A DNA stretch of 64,000 nucleotides from a bacterium (GTDB lineage Bacteria; Bacteroidota; Ignavibacteria; Ignavibacteriales; Ignavibacteriaceae). The notes under the pieces were generated by a model, which saw only the letters and a program-made list of their open reading frames with translations, was not told the origin of the DNA and searched no databases. Where the stretch lies: positions 186,001-250,000 of the forward strand of contig JADJWC010000002.1 in the NCBI GenBank assembly GCA_016716565.1, in the 5' to 3' direction. Both the position numbers and the translations under genes were made by a program. Shown piece after piece: positions 27,384 through 37,317 of the stretch. Positions within the stretch are counted from its first letter, which is position 1. Every line of letters begins with the position of its first letter.

Positions 27384-29216
27384 TCAGATAAGTTTTTTCG
27401 AAGTTATATAATCTAATAGCACTTTATCCCTGTCATAAACATCCGCTCTCAATTGTAAAACTCCATCTTCGTTAATCCAGGCAGTGTAATAATCGATGTA
27501 GAGAGATGTTTTTTGTGCAAGCATAACGTCCGTAGTTTCACCAAGACTTGCATATTTTCGCAACGACTCCCGTTTCTGCCAATATTCTGAAACGATTGTT
27601 TTATCATTGACCTTTTGTCCAATCTCAATTTTCAGATAATCAATATTCCACTTTGGATGATTTCTCAAGAGGAATTCTGCCAGATGTAATGGTTTTTCAA
27701 CTCGCACACAGCCGTGGCTCACTGCCCTGTTTGATAAATTGAACGGAGGTCTGTTGGGAGTATCGTGAAGATAAATACCAAATGGATTGTTAAACATGAA
27801 TTTAATTTTTCCGAGAGCATTTCCCGCACCCGGATCCTGGATAATTCTATATGGAATTTTATCGGAATACAATTCATCTAACGTAACTTCGAGAGGATTT
27901 ATTTCAACTCCATCTTTATATACTTTAAAATTTTTATCAACTAAATACGTGGAATCCTTTTTTATTTTATAGGCGATCTCTTCTCTCATTATGCTAGGCG
28001 GAACATTCCATGTCGGATTGAGAACCAAATACGAAATTTCTCCGTACATATTCGGAGTTTCCCAATCGTCAGGTTTATCTCTCCAGCGTTTTGTTTTTTT
28101 GTAGACCTTCATTCGCTCCTGAAAATGAATGGAACGTTTTGAACCTGTACATACTTTTGTGCTGAAGATTTTTTTACCATTATCAACTATAAACAGCATA
28201 AAATCCGGGATGTTCACTAAAATATATTTTCCGGTATCGGCATATTCATTCCATCTGAATCTTTCAAGGTTCAATTTTATTGTTTCCAGATATTGCTGCG
28301 GTGAGATGCTAAAACGCTCGATAGTATTTTTCCCTATAATTCCATCGTCTACTAAACCATTGTTCCGCTGGAAAGCTTTCACTCGTTCGACAAGTACTGA
28401 ATCATAAAAAGTAAAGTCACTGATTTTAATTTTGGAAGTATCAAGATACTCCAGTGCAATAAGTTTTTCTATTATCTTAGATACAACTGAGTCTTTATTC
28501 CCAGGTTCAATCTTTTTCGCAGGAATTGGAATGATAGCCCATTGAAGATCTTTGAATTTACTGTAATGTGTCAGAGCTGTTTGCAGTTCCGTATATCTCT
28601 TGCTTTTAGGTTGAATATCAGCCAGGTATTGTAAAATGTTTTCCTGCCTGAGAGGTTGGAACAAGTCTCCTTTTGAAGAATCATCCAGTGGCAGGTAGTA
28701 AGAGTCAGAAAATATTTCCTTTGGATTGACTGCACCATATCGAAGGTGATAGCTGTACTTTAATACTGCATCACTCAATAATACTTCTACATTAGCTAGC
28801 TGTGAATATCTTAAATTGTTCGGCAATGTGTCTATTGCATTCGTAAACTCACTTGATATGCTGCTAAAATGATATTGTTCGGGATTTAATCCGTGTTCAG
28901 GAGCTTTTTCTAATACAGATAATATTGAATAAACAATATCAGCATCATCAAAATTTTTTACAAAGAGTGGTTCAAAGTTCCTTGAGAGGTAAAAGCTTCT
29001 AAGAGTATCGTAGTATTGGATAAGTGTATCAAGCTTAAAGAGACTGGAATCAATAGCGATCAACTTTTTTCTGAAAGCTTGTGAATATTCAGTGCTATTA
29101 AAATTTAACTTTTCATTAAGAGTCTTACTTTCTTCCGATACTTCTTTAGTACAGGAATATAGAAGAATGAACAGTAAAATGGTTAAAACGGAATATTTTG
29201 TAAATGATTTTATAAT
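27384..29216 (-). CDS. L,D-transpeptidase (YcbB/LdtD type), lipoprotein, start codon unusual
   Basis: The main frame gives an N-terminal scaffold region, a peptidoglycan-binding segment (VERVKAFQRNNGLVDDGIIG), and a YkuD catalytic domain with HDTP and RAVSHGCVRVEK, the nucleophile cysteine lying near 27709. It makes 3-3 crosslinks or attaches proteins to peptidoglycan. A TTG at 29061-29063 is the first standard start, but the same frame continues upstream for 52 codons into a lipoprotein signal (KSFTKYSVLTILLFILLYSC). Upstream of that a TAA closes the frame with only ATA or ATT codons between, so the true start is a non-standard ATT/ATA (29211-29219) or a mutated or miscalled ATG. I take ATT at 29216; about 610 residues. 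Confidence 0.8.
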   Translation of the reverse strand: MIKSFTKYSVLTILLFILLYSCTKEVSEESKTLNEKLNFNSTEYSQAFRKKLIAIDSSLFKLDTLIQYYDTLRSFYLSRNFEPLFVKNFDDADIVYSILSVLEKAPEHGLNPEQYHFSSISSEFTNAIDTLPNNLRYSQLANVEVLLSDAVLKYSYHLRYGAVNPKEIFSDSYYLPLDDSSKGDLFQPLRQENILQYLADIQPKSKRYTELQTALTHYSKFKDLQWAIIPIPAKKIEPGNKDSVVSKIIEKLIALEYLDTSKIKISDFTFYDSVLVERVKAFQRNNGLVDDGIIGKNTIERFSISPQQYLETIKLNLERFRWNEYADTGKYILVNIPDFMLFIVDNGKKIFSTKVCTGSKRSIHFQERMKVYKKTKRWRDKPDDWETPNMYGEISYLVLNPTWNVPPSIMREEIAYKIKKDSTYLVDKNFKVYKDGVEINPLEVTLDELYSDKIPYRIIQDPGAGNALGKIKFMFNNPFGIYLHDTPNRPPFNLSNRAVSHGCVRVEKPLHLAEFLLRNHPKWNIDYLKIEIGQKVNDKTIVSEYWQKRESLRKYASLGETTDVMLAQKTSLYIDYYTAWINEDGVLQLRADVYDRDKVLLDYITSKKLI

Positions 29217-29349
29217 TATACCCTGATACGATTACTGTAATTTCAGAAATTAAATGACACGCAGGAAACACTAAAACAACACTAAGTAAAAATACTAAAT
29301 TCCTTCGAATGAAGTTTTGATATTGGACAATCTCCTTGAATACCGATTT

Positions 29350-29382
29350 AAAAAATAAAGGCTCACTACAGAAGTGAGCCTT
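29350..29382 (-). terminator. Rho-independent terminator of the T9SS gene
   Basis: A perfect 10-bp stem (29358-29367 with 29373-29382, AAGGCTCACT/AGTGAGCCTT) has a five-base loop. Read on the minus strand it is followed by TTTATTTTTT. It lies about 20 bases after the stop at 29404. Confidence 0.9.
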
Positions 29383-29403
29383 AAAATAACACAGCAAACT
29401 AAT

Positions 29404-32400
29404 TTAACGTAGTAAGACCATCTTCATAACATTGACATAATTACCGGCACTTAATCGATACAAATAAATGCCGCTGGACAATTGACTACCCGCATTATTC
29501 TTTCCATCCCATTGAACCTGATAATATCCGTTTTCCTGTATTTCATTTACCAGAGTTTTAACTTTTTCACCGAGTGAATTATAGATTTCCAGAGTAACAA
29601 ATTCACTCTGCGGAATCTGATAAGAAATTACCGTTGACGGATTGAATGGGTTTGGATAATTCTGTTTTAAATCAAATGTTATCGGTAAAGTTCCTTCATT
29701 GTCGCCCTCAACTCCAACAGGTTGATCTGAAACATAGGCAGTAACCATAATATCTACATTCGTCATTTGAACCCAACCACCTGAGTTTGTGTAATACATA
29801 CTTCGTGAATCTATTGGAGGATCAGCATCTGCACCAATACCAGGAGCACCCGGAGTAGCTTCTAACCAATTTATGAGTACCCAAAAATCACCTTGAGTGA
29901 TTTCCGGTGGATCTATACCAGGAATATTTTTAATTATAGTACCAACTGTTGCAGGACTTGTATCAAATACTCGATATGGTCCAGCAATAATATCTCCTGG
30001 AATACCGCTATTATCTTTATTGATTGTAAAATCAAATGGATCATTACCATTTACAATTGTTTCGAGTTTTCTTACGTAAGCCGGATAACTGGTTGGTGTA
30101 AATCGAATTCCGAATTTATTTTCATACCATGTAAAATCAACGACATAAAATACATCATATTCACCATCATCATAACATATTGGAACAAGTGTTGGGTCCT
30201 GACAAGCATAAGCCCCAAACGGTGCTGTCATTGGACCGTTTAGTGTATCGCTTCCACTAATTATATAGGCTTCGAATTGGTACTCATACCAGGCAACACA
30301 ATAGACATCGTTATCAAGATATGATTCAACACCAGTTTGGAATGATGTTATGAATTCACCGTTCTTATACATATTAATCGTAGGTGAAACTGTTAACGGG
30401 TCATTATTTATTCCTAGTGTCGGATCGTCCCACGTAATTAGTAGATCCTGACCTTGTCGTGTTACAGAAATATTGGACGGAGGTTGTGGTGCTGCCAGCA
30501 ATGAGACATCAATACCAACATCACCGAAGTATTGCGGATTAAAAACGGTATTCATAGTCTGTGGCCACCAACCGCTGTAAACAGGAGTTGTTCCTTGTCT
30601 CGCAATAAGAAATGCTCCTAATCCAACAATTTTATCTGGACCAAAAACCTGAAGTTGATAGCCTTCTATAAATCCCATAGGAATACCGAATTCGCCTTGC
30701 AGATGACCATTCACATCTGAAAACTCTACTTCAGCATCAAATAAGGGAGTGATGATGTATGTCGGAATTTCTCTGAAACGGAGATCAGCTCCACCCGGAT
30801 GCCAGTATGCCCAGAAATTTCCTTCCCTGATAAATGGTGGTTGGCCATCAAAAACATTATTATTGTTGTCATCGATATATAAACCAAAGCCTTCATTATC
30901 ATCAAGCGTTGGGTTAAGAAAATCTTCACCAGCTACATACAGCATATCGGTTGCATCATCAAATTTTAAGTAGAGATATGCCGAACCCTGCGGTCTTGGT
31001 ACACCACCACCATAACCAAATATATCTGAAATATCAAGCTTGAATGCATCATCCCATTCGCCGGGTGATAATACTCCATCAATGTTTGGAATGGATGCTT
31101 CAGGAACTTCGAGACTAAAAGTTAGCAGAGAATCACTGACTTTTCCCATAGCTTCATTTGAATATATGCTTTGACCTGTTTCATTAAAAACATTTATGAC
31201 ATAGTAATAATTTCTAAGTGCAAATACATCCATATCATTATAACTTGTTTCTGTTGCAGGAACTCTTGCAATTCTTTGATATGGTCCTCCTGAAACTAAG
31301 CTTCTGTAGATAGCGATACTATCTGCTAAAATTGCATCAGGTAACTCGCTGATAAAATTAATTTTGTTTTCTTGCTGAAGTATTGATCTGGTATCAGATT
31401 GTAACAAATCCATTCTCTCTGTATCACCAACCATGAGTGCAATTTCTTTTTCTCTTTCAAGATTTCTAAATAATGAGCTCCAACTAAGTAATATCGTCTC
31501 TGTGAGATTTGTTGAAGCACTAAGTGTTGGTGGTTGAATGGTAAACGGAGTCAGTGACATGTTTACTCCCGAAGTTGTTCCTCCTTCAGTTACAACAACA
31601 TTTGCAACAGATCCAAAATTGTATCCGGGTTTTTCTGCGTGAACTGTATATGTACCTGCCGGAACGTTTTCTAGAATATAATTTCCACTCATGTCAGTAA
31701 TCGCAGTACGAGTTGTTCCTACCGCTTTAACTAAAACACCGCTGTCGTCACCTGTATTTGTCAGATTTACTGTTCCGCTGATTGTTCCTCCACCGAGTAG
31801 TATTTCACAGAGATATATTCTTCCACCACTTCCCATTTCACGTGCATGGACTGCTTTTCCTCCAGCGAACATTCGCTTACCGTCCGGGCTTAGATCACAA
31901 GTAAAAAATGAACCTGGTGTAACTACATTAAATGTTAATTCACCAGTTTGCGTATCGAACACCATCAGGTCCGGGCGTGTATGTGCCAAATCACCCCATG
32001 TAACTGCAGTTGCAACCTTCCCATCATCGGAAACTTTTATATCATCTACGAGATCTCCTCCACCAGCAAAAACCCATTTAGGTAAGCCATCACCATAAGT
32101 GTCAAAGCATATAACAGTACCATCATATACATTGTTTGCAGGATCGACAAAAATTAAAGAACCAGCAACAATGGTTTTTCCATCAGCAGAAATCCCTACT
32201 GAAGAGGCCCAGTTCGTAAATGCACCAACAGGAACACGATATTGCCAGAGTTTAAAGTATTCATTTGTTAAAGAATCAAAATGCCAGGTTTGAACGAAGC
32301 CACTGTTATCAGCTGTGGCCACAACTTTACCATCTCCACTAATTGCAGGCGCTGATTCTGTGTTATCAAGAAAGTGTTTCCAGATCAATTACCATCAATG

Positions 32401-33164
32401 CTATTAAACATATAAAGATGATATCGACCTGTTACTGCAACATTAGAACCATCCGCTGAAAAGTTAGCACCTGCCCAATTAGTAATTTCACTTCCCGGTA
32501 CATCATAAGTCCACTTAATTGATGGTGTGCTTCCTCCAAGATCAAATGCATACGCTCTATAGGTAGTAGAGCTCCCAGACGCATTTGCAAGAACGACAGC
32601 CAGTAAACCATCACGGGATACTGTCACCGATGAAGCATAAAAAGAATCAGGCAATTCGAATTGATAATCAATATTTCCATTTGCCGGGTTTAGCAGATAA
32701 AAATCTGAGCCTGCAGTAGCTGCTATTATTGATCCATCACCTGAGATATCTATGTAAGGATCAACTTGTCCGGTTGGAAATTCCCATATTGGATTGGAAT
32801 TAGCATCAGAGTAAAGAGAAACTCTCATATTATTCAGTCCCCATCCCGTTAATGCCGAGGTACCAGCTGAATTAATTCCAACAACATTAGCTATCGCTAC
32901 AGCATCCTGTGTAGACCAGATAACATTTCCACCGAGAACATATTTATCACCCTGAGCTTTATTCATACCATATATATGGTCATTGAGGTTCTCTAGCGTA
33001 CCAATATTTTTTTCAGGGATTGTTTCAAAGGCAAGATTGCCATCCTGATAGATTGATTTGGTACCTATAAAATTTTTATCCTGGGTAAATGCATTGTTGG
33101 TGAGAAATGAAAATACTGCAATCCCTACTGCAACAACTAAGAAATGTACAGATTGAGATTTCAT
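29404..33164 (-). CDS. Large secreted multidomain protein with T9SS domain, broken by one frameshift
   Basis: Two frames are one gene: the first (33164 to 32385) ends MFNSIDGN-stop, the second resumes at once with LIWKHFLDNTE. A missing T near 32386-32390 (AATTG for AATTTG) explains it. The joined ~1253-residue protein has a signal peptide, a PQQ/WD-like propeller (about 40-480) of repeats such as VSRDGLLAVVLA and ISADGKTIVAG, a carboxypeptidase-regulatory-like domain (GTISGTVNLTNTG, GNYILENVPAGTYTVHA), Fn3-type parts, a CBM9-like region (IPNIDGVLSPGEWDDAFKLD), and a C-terminal T9SS domain (KQNYPNPFNPSTVISY, KMVLLR). The start is the ATG at 33164, 5 bases after GGAGG. Confidence 0.8.
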
Positions 33165-33252
33165 ACGAACCTCCATAAATTGAATTGAGAATTTGTGAGT
33201 ACGCAGAATTTATTTAATCGACCTTATCAAACTTATATTTATTCGTTATAAA

Positions 33253-33894
33253 TTAAAACCGAAAGCAGATATATCGGATATGTCTTCCCTGCTTAATATA
33301 ATGTGATTCAAAACTTGTTTTTATATTATGCGAAAATTCTTCCGCACGATCTTGATATAAATTGCTACTTGTAAATACAATTTTGCATCCAAATTCCGAG
33401 ATTGTCTTTAATGCGTAATCATATAATTCTTTATTGTCTGTTTTGAAATGAATTGTTCCGTTTGGTGTTAATAATTTCTTATAAATTTTGAGAAAATCCG
33501 GAGAAATTAGTCTTCTATTATGATTCGCTCTTCGAACATGTGGATCGGGGAAAGGTATATAAATTTCTTCAATGGACTTTTCGGGAAAGATTTCATTTAA
33601 ATTTTGAGCTCGGGCAACAACAAAAGCTACATTATCCAGTTTAAGATTTATTGCTTTTAATGCTCCGTTATAAATTCTGGCCGCTTTTACATCAATTCCA
33701 ATAAAATATCTCTCCGGGAATCTCAAAGCTAATTCAACAGAATACTCTCCGCTTCCACAGCCTATTTCAAGTGTGAACTTTCCTGATTTATTAAAAAAAT
33801 CGTTTAGAGATTGTCTTATATCATGATTTCTTGTGTTGAATACATTCTTAAGTTCTTTCGCAGCTTCTATTCTTTTATATTTTGTTCGTGCCAT
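33253..33894 (-). CDS. trmB: tRNA (guanine-N7-)-methyltransferase
   Basis: The 213-residue product matches TrmB, which methylates G46 of tRNA using SAM. Seen: SAM motif LEIGCGSGEYSVELA (about 41-55), RFPERYFIGIDVKAARI, PFPDPHVRRANHNRRLISP (the conserved PFPDPWPKxxHxxRR region in variant form) and HFKTDNKELYDYAL. Length is normal. It is a single gene ahead of the divergent ACT-protein gene at 34051. Confidence 0.95.
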   Translation of the reverse strand: MARTKYKRIEAAKELKNVFNTRNHDIRQSLNDFFNKSGKFTLEIGCGSGEYSVELALRFPERYFIGIDVKAARIYNGALKAINLKLDNVAFVVARAQNLNEIFPEKSIEEIYIPFPDPHVRRANHNRRLISPDFLKIYKKLLTPNGTIHFKTDNKELYDYALKTISEFGCKIVFTSSNLYQDRAEEFSHNIKTSFESHYIKQGRHIRYICFRF

Positions 33895-34050
33895 CAGTAA
33901 GGATTTAGCATTAACTCAGATGCATGATTATATTTTTTATTAATAAGTATTGCAAAAACAAATATAAATTCTAACTTTGTATTAATAGAATATCAGATTT
34001 CATATCTTTTAGACAAAATAAATTCCTTAACTTAAATAGCGGGAGGAAAC

Positions 34051-34464
34051 ATGTCATTCAAAATAAGAAAAGTGGATTATTTTTATTGCTCAGTTGTAGA
34101 CCAGCCCGGAGAAGCTTATAAATTGCTTTCTCAACTGGAACAAAGCGGAATTAACCTGCTTGCATTTACAGCAATACCTGTTGGACCTAACAGAACCCAG
34201 CTTACACTTTTTCCTGATACTCCCGATAAACTCGTTGCTGACGCAAAGAGAGCGGGACTATCTCTTGACGGGCCGCATCCCGCAATTCTGGTTCAAGGAG
34301 ATGACGAACTTGGTGCTTTAGCTGAGCTTCACCAGTTACTTTACCGTGCAAATGTTAATGTATACGCATCTAACGGTGTGACTGATAACAGAGGCAGTTT
34401 CGGGTATCTGCTGTATGTGAGACCAGAAGAATATGAACGAGCAGCTGCTGCATTAAAAGTGTAG
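34051..34464 (+). CDS. ACT-domain protein
   Basis: The 137-residue protein carries two ACT-like halves: VVDQPGEAYKLLSQLEQSGINLLAFTAIPVG and DDELGALAELHQLLYRANVNVYASNGVT (quoted pieces VVDQPGEAY and LLYRANVNVYASNG). ACT domains bind small ligands such as amino acids and regulate enzymes. No enzyme partner is adjacent. GGGAGG lies 6 bases before the ATG. Confidence 0.78.
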   Translation: MSFKIRKVDYFYCSVVDQPGEAYKLLSQLEQSGINLLAFTAIPVGPNRTQLTLFPDTPDKLVADAKRAGLSLDGPHPAILVQGDDELGALAELHQLLYRANVNVYASNGVTDNRGSFGYLLYVRPEEYERAAAALKV

Positions 34465-34517
34465 CCTTACCTTATTCATCTCTATAAATATTTATTATTT
34501 ATTCACTAAAGGATTCT

Positions 34518-35807
34518 ATGAAAAACAGAACCCCCTTCCCTTTCGTATTCTGGATTGCAAATGGAATAGAAGTGCTTGAAAGGTTTGCTTATTACGGAAT
34601 CTATCTGGGATTTGGCATTTATATGGAATATCTGGGATACAGCAAAGGTCAGCTGGGGATAGTTCAAAGTATATTTTTATTATTTTCTTATGCCACTCCA
34701 ATATTCTCAGGAACATTTGCAGATAAATATGGATTCAAAAAAGTTCTGATCATTTCTTACCTCGCCTATTTACCGACGATTCTTTTACTCATAGTCACAA
34801 AATCATTCACAGGTATCGCACTTACAATGCTTGGGATAGGATTAGCTGCTGGAATTTTCAAGCCGCTTATATCGAGAACTGTTAGAGTTACAACGGATTC
34901 AACTAATAAAACACTTGGCTTTGGAATTTTTTATGCAATGGTAAATATCGGTGCATCATTTGGACCTGTGGTCGCCGGAAAATTAAGAGCAATATCCTGG
35001 AATCACGCTTTCATTGCTGCTGCAATCGGGATTGGGTTGATGCTTCTGATTACAATCTTTTTTTATAAAGAACCAAACCGGGATATCGGAAATGTAACAC
35101 TTAAACAAAAATTCAAGGATATGTATGTTGCTCTATCAGATGTAAAATTCCTCATCTTTTTGATTTTACTCGGACTGATGTTCTGGCTGCCGTTATGGGC
35201 ATTCTTCAACCTGGTTGCAGTTTATATTGATAGAAATCTTGATACCGTGCGATTGTTCATAATTATAGATAATATTTTTCCAACGTGGTTTTCAAATATA
35301 CTTTCTGCGGAAGATGAGAATGGGACAAGAAGACTATTAGGAGAAACCATTGCACATACGGGATATATAATTATGATATTCCAGATTTTCATCTCGAGAA
35401 TTTTTGAAAAGTTTAAACCAATACCATCATTTAATATTGGATTGTTTGTCGCCGCACTTGGAATGTTCACGATCGGGTATGCTTATTTATCTGTTCCCGA
35501 AGTAGTCTTTCTCGGTATTTTTTTATTTGCAGTCGGAGAAATGATTTCATCACCACGTATTCAGGAATATATAATGTGGCTTGCACCAAAAGAAAAAGCG
35601 GGATTGTATATGGGCACAAACTTTTTAGCTACCGGGCTGGGTGGTGCATTAAGCGGGGTAATTTACACTTCCTTATACGGATATTTCAGGGATACAGGCA
35701 ATCCTGAGTATGTGTGGTTTTGCCTTGCTGGAAATTTTATTTTAGGGATAATATCTATTTATATTTTTACAAGAACTGCTGGTGAATTCAAAGAATTGGA
35801 ACACTAA
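34518..35807 (+). CDS. POT-like major facilitator transporter
   Basis: The 429-residue protein has 11 to 12 TM segments and starts with the oligopeptide-transporter (POT/PTR) hallmark EVLERFAYYGI (about residues 14-24), including the E-x-x-E-R-F-x-Y-Y motif. Motif FADKYGFKKVL lies in the loop between TM2 and TM3. A long hydrophilic insert (about 235-280: DNIFPTW, EDENGTRRLLGE) is unusual. The family couples peptide or nitrate-type solute entry to protons; the substrate is unknown. The cupin gene begins 15 bases downstream, so the three genes to 37027 may form a unit. Confidence 0.85.
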   Translation: MKNRTPFPFVFWIANGIEVLERFAYYGIYLGFGIYMEYLGYSKGQLGIVQSIFLLFSYATPIFSGTFADKYGFKKVLIISYLAYLPTILLLIVTKSFTGIALTMLGIGLAAGIFKPLISRTVRVTTDSTNKTLGFGIFYAMVNIGASFGPVVAGKLRAISWNHAFIAAAIGIGLMLLITIFFYKEPNRDIGNVTLKQKFKDMYVALSDVKFLIFLILLGLMFWLPLWAFFNLVAVYIDRNLDTVRLFIIIDNIFPTWFSNILSAEDENGTRRLLGETIAHTGYIIMIFQIFISRIFEKFKPIPSFNIGLFVAALGMFTIGYAYLSVPEVVFLGIFLFAVGEMISSPRIQEYIMWLAPKEKAGLYMGTNFLATGLGGALSGVIYTSLYGYFRDTGNPEYVWFCLAGNFILGIISIYIFTRTAGEFKELEH

Positions 35808-35822
35808 TTAAGGATTTTATTT

Positions 35823-36182
35823 ATGCCTAATATTATTTCAACACCAACAATAATTGAAGCTGCCGGTAACAAACCAAAAATCATTCAGGAATTTTTTGGA
35901 AGAGTTAACTCGAAGACAGGAAACGTAAGCATTGCTAAAATGACGAGTCCTGCCGGTTGGGAAGAACCCGGACAAACTCCTGAGTTCGATGAGTATACAC
36001 TTGTATTGAAAGGAATGTTAAGAGTTCAAACTAAAAATCAAACATTTGATGTAAAAGCAGGACAAGCAATTCTAACCCAGGCAGGTGAATGGATAAAATA
36101 CAGCACACCAGATCCTGAAGGTGCAGAATATATTGCTGTTTGCATTCCTGCATTTTCACCGGATACAGTTCACAGAGATTAA
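35823..36182 (+). CDS. Small cupin-domain protein
   Basis: The 119-residue protein has a single cupin fold: WEEPGQTPEFDEYTLVLKGMLRV (given in part: FDEYTLVLKGMLRV), the DVKAGQAILTQAGEW strand pair and a final YIAVCIPAF. The metal-binding histidines of the first cupin motif are not evident (PEFDEYTLVLKG), so it may bind small ligands rather than catalyse. It follows the POT-like gene by 15 bases. Function unassigned. Confidence 0.75.
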   Translation: MPNIISTPTIIEAAGNKPKIIQEFFGRVNSKTGNVSIAKMTSPAGWEEPGQTPEFDEYTLVLKGMLRVQTKNQTFDVKAGQAILTQAGEWIKYSTPDPEGAEYIAVCIPAFSPDTVHRD

Positions 36183-36214
36183 TTAATTCATTTAATCATT
36201 ATTAAGGAGAAGCT

Positions 36215-37027
36215 ATGAAAAAAATAATTCTTGTTTCGATTCTTTTACTTCTTGCATTTGCAGCATCATGTTCAGAAAATAAGATACAGAATTCAAATTT
36301 AGTTGAACAGGAAGTCGAATACGTTTCGGATAGTACAGTTTTAAAAGGATTCCTGGTCTACGATAATAAACTGGACGGGAAGCGACCCGGAGTTCTGGTA
36401 GTTCACGAATGGTGGGGTCATAATGAATACGCACGCAAACGTGCAAGGATGCTTGCAGAATTGGGATATACAGCTCTTGCCATTGATATGTTTGGTGATG
36501 GCAAACAAGCTAATCATCCGGAAGATGCACAAAAATTTACCTCGGCTATTTTCAGTAATGTGAAAATGGGCGAAGACAGGTTTTTAGCAGCATACGATTT
36601 CCTGAAAAAACAAGATACAGTTGATCCGGAAAAAATTGCTGCTGTTGGCTACTGCTTTGGTGGTGCTGTTGCTCTACATATGGCAAGAATCGGTACAGAT
36701 CTTAAAGCTGTTGCAAGCTTCCACGGCGGAATTCAACCGATAGTACCCGCAGAGGAAGGTAAAGTTAAAGCATATTTACTGGTTTGCAACGGGGCTGATG
36801 ATCCATTTGTCACTCAGGAACAAATAGATGCATTCAAGCAGGAAATGGCTAATGCAAAAGTACAGTATGAATTTATCAATTATGAAGGAGCCATTCACAG
36901 TTTTACAAATCCGATTGCAGATAGTGTTGGAAAGCAGTTCAATATGCCGCTTGCTTACAATGAGAAGGCAGATAAAGAATCCTGGGAGGAAATGAAAAAA
37001 GTTTTCAGTCGGGTTTTCTCTAAATAA
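36215..37027 (+). CDS. Dienelactone hydrolase-family lipoprotein
   Basis: The 270-residue protein has a lipoprotein signal with C19 (FAASC) and a DLH-type alpha/beta hydrolase fold. The catalytic triad is visible: nucleophile C147 in GYCFGGAVAL, D196 in NGADDPFV, and H228 in GAIHSF. Also seen are VVHEWWGHNEY and MFGDGKQA. DLH proteins hydrolyse esters or lactones; the substrate is not determinable. Anchoring to a membrane is inferred from the lipobox. AAGGAG sits 6 bases before the ATG. It follows the cupin gene by 32 bases. Confidence 0.87.
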   Translation: MKKIILVSILLLLAFAASCSENKIQNSNLVEQEVEYVSDSTVLKGFLVYDNKLDGKRPGVLVVHEWWGHNEYARKRARMLAELGYTALAIDMFGDGKQANHPEDAQKFTSAIFSNVKMGEDRFLAAYDFLKKQDTVDPEKIAAVGYCFGGAVALHMARIGTDLKAVASFHGGIQPIVPAEEGKVKAYLLVCNGADDPFVTQEQIDAFKQEMANAKVQYEFINYEGAIHSFTNPIADSVGKQFNMPLAYNEKADKESWEEMKKVFSRVFSK

Positions 37028-37193
37028 GACCAGGTAATTGCAAACGTGAAAAAATCGGCAAAATCTTAAGCGGAATTATTTGTTTGTAAAAAGTTGCGTC
37101 GAGTAAATTAATTTGTTGACGAAATTCTGCCTTTATTATTAATACTTTTTCACCAATATTTGGATTAGAGAAAAATAATTCTCCTCCCAAGGG

Positions 37194-37317
37194 TCTGATT
37201 ACCTCTTTTTATAAAGAGTAGCCTCCTAGTAATCAGATTCGGGCGGTCGGGAAACTTTCCAACAATGTTATGCCCTCACTTTCATTGTGATAAAAATTTC
37301 CGACCGCCCATTTTTAT
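37194..37317 (+). other. Compact structured element between convergent genes (possible bidirectional terminator or RNA)
   Basis: Two nested structures follow each other. First, stem TCTGATTAC (37194-37202) with GTAATCAGA (37229-37237), enclosing an inner hairpin CTCTTT/AAAGAG (37203-37208 with 37213-37218). Second, GGGCGGTCGG (37241-37250) with CCGACCGCCC (37300-37309), enclosing an ACAATG/CATTGT hairpin (37262-37267 with 37283-37288). A T-rich ATTTTTATT follows. The GC-rich arm is striking in this AT-rich stretch. Termination is likely; a separate RNA is possible. Confidence 0.6.

Noticed and set aside
29146..29397. An 83-residue minus-strand ORF upstream of the L,D-transpeptidase
   Set aside because: It overlaps the transpeptidase's lipoprotein signal in another frame and contains a terminator stem; it has no family features.
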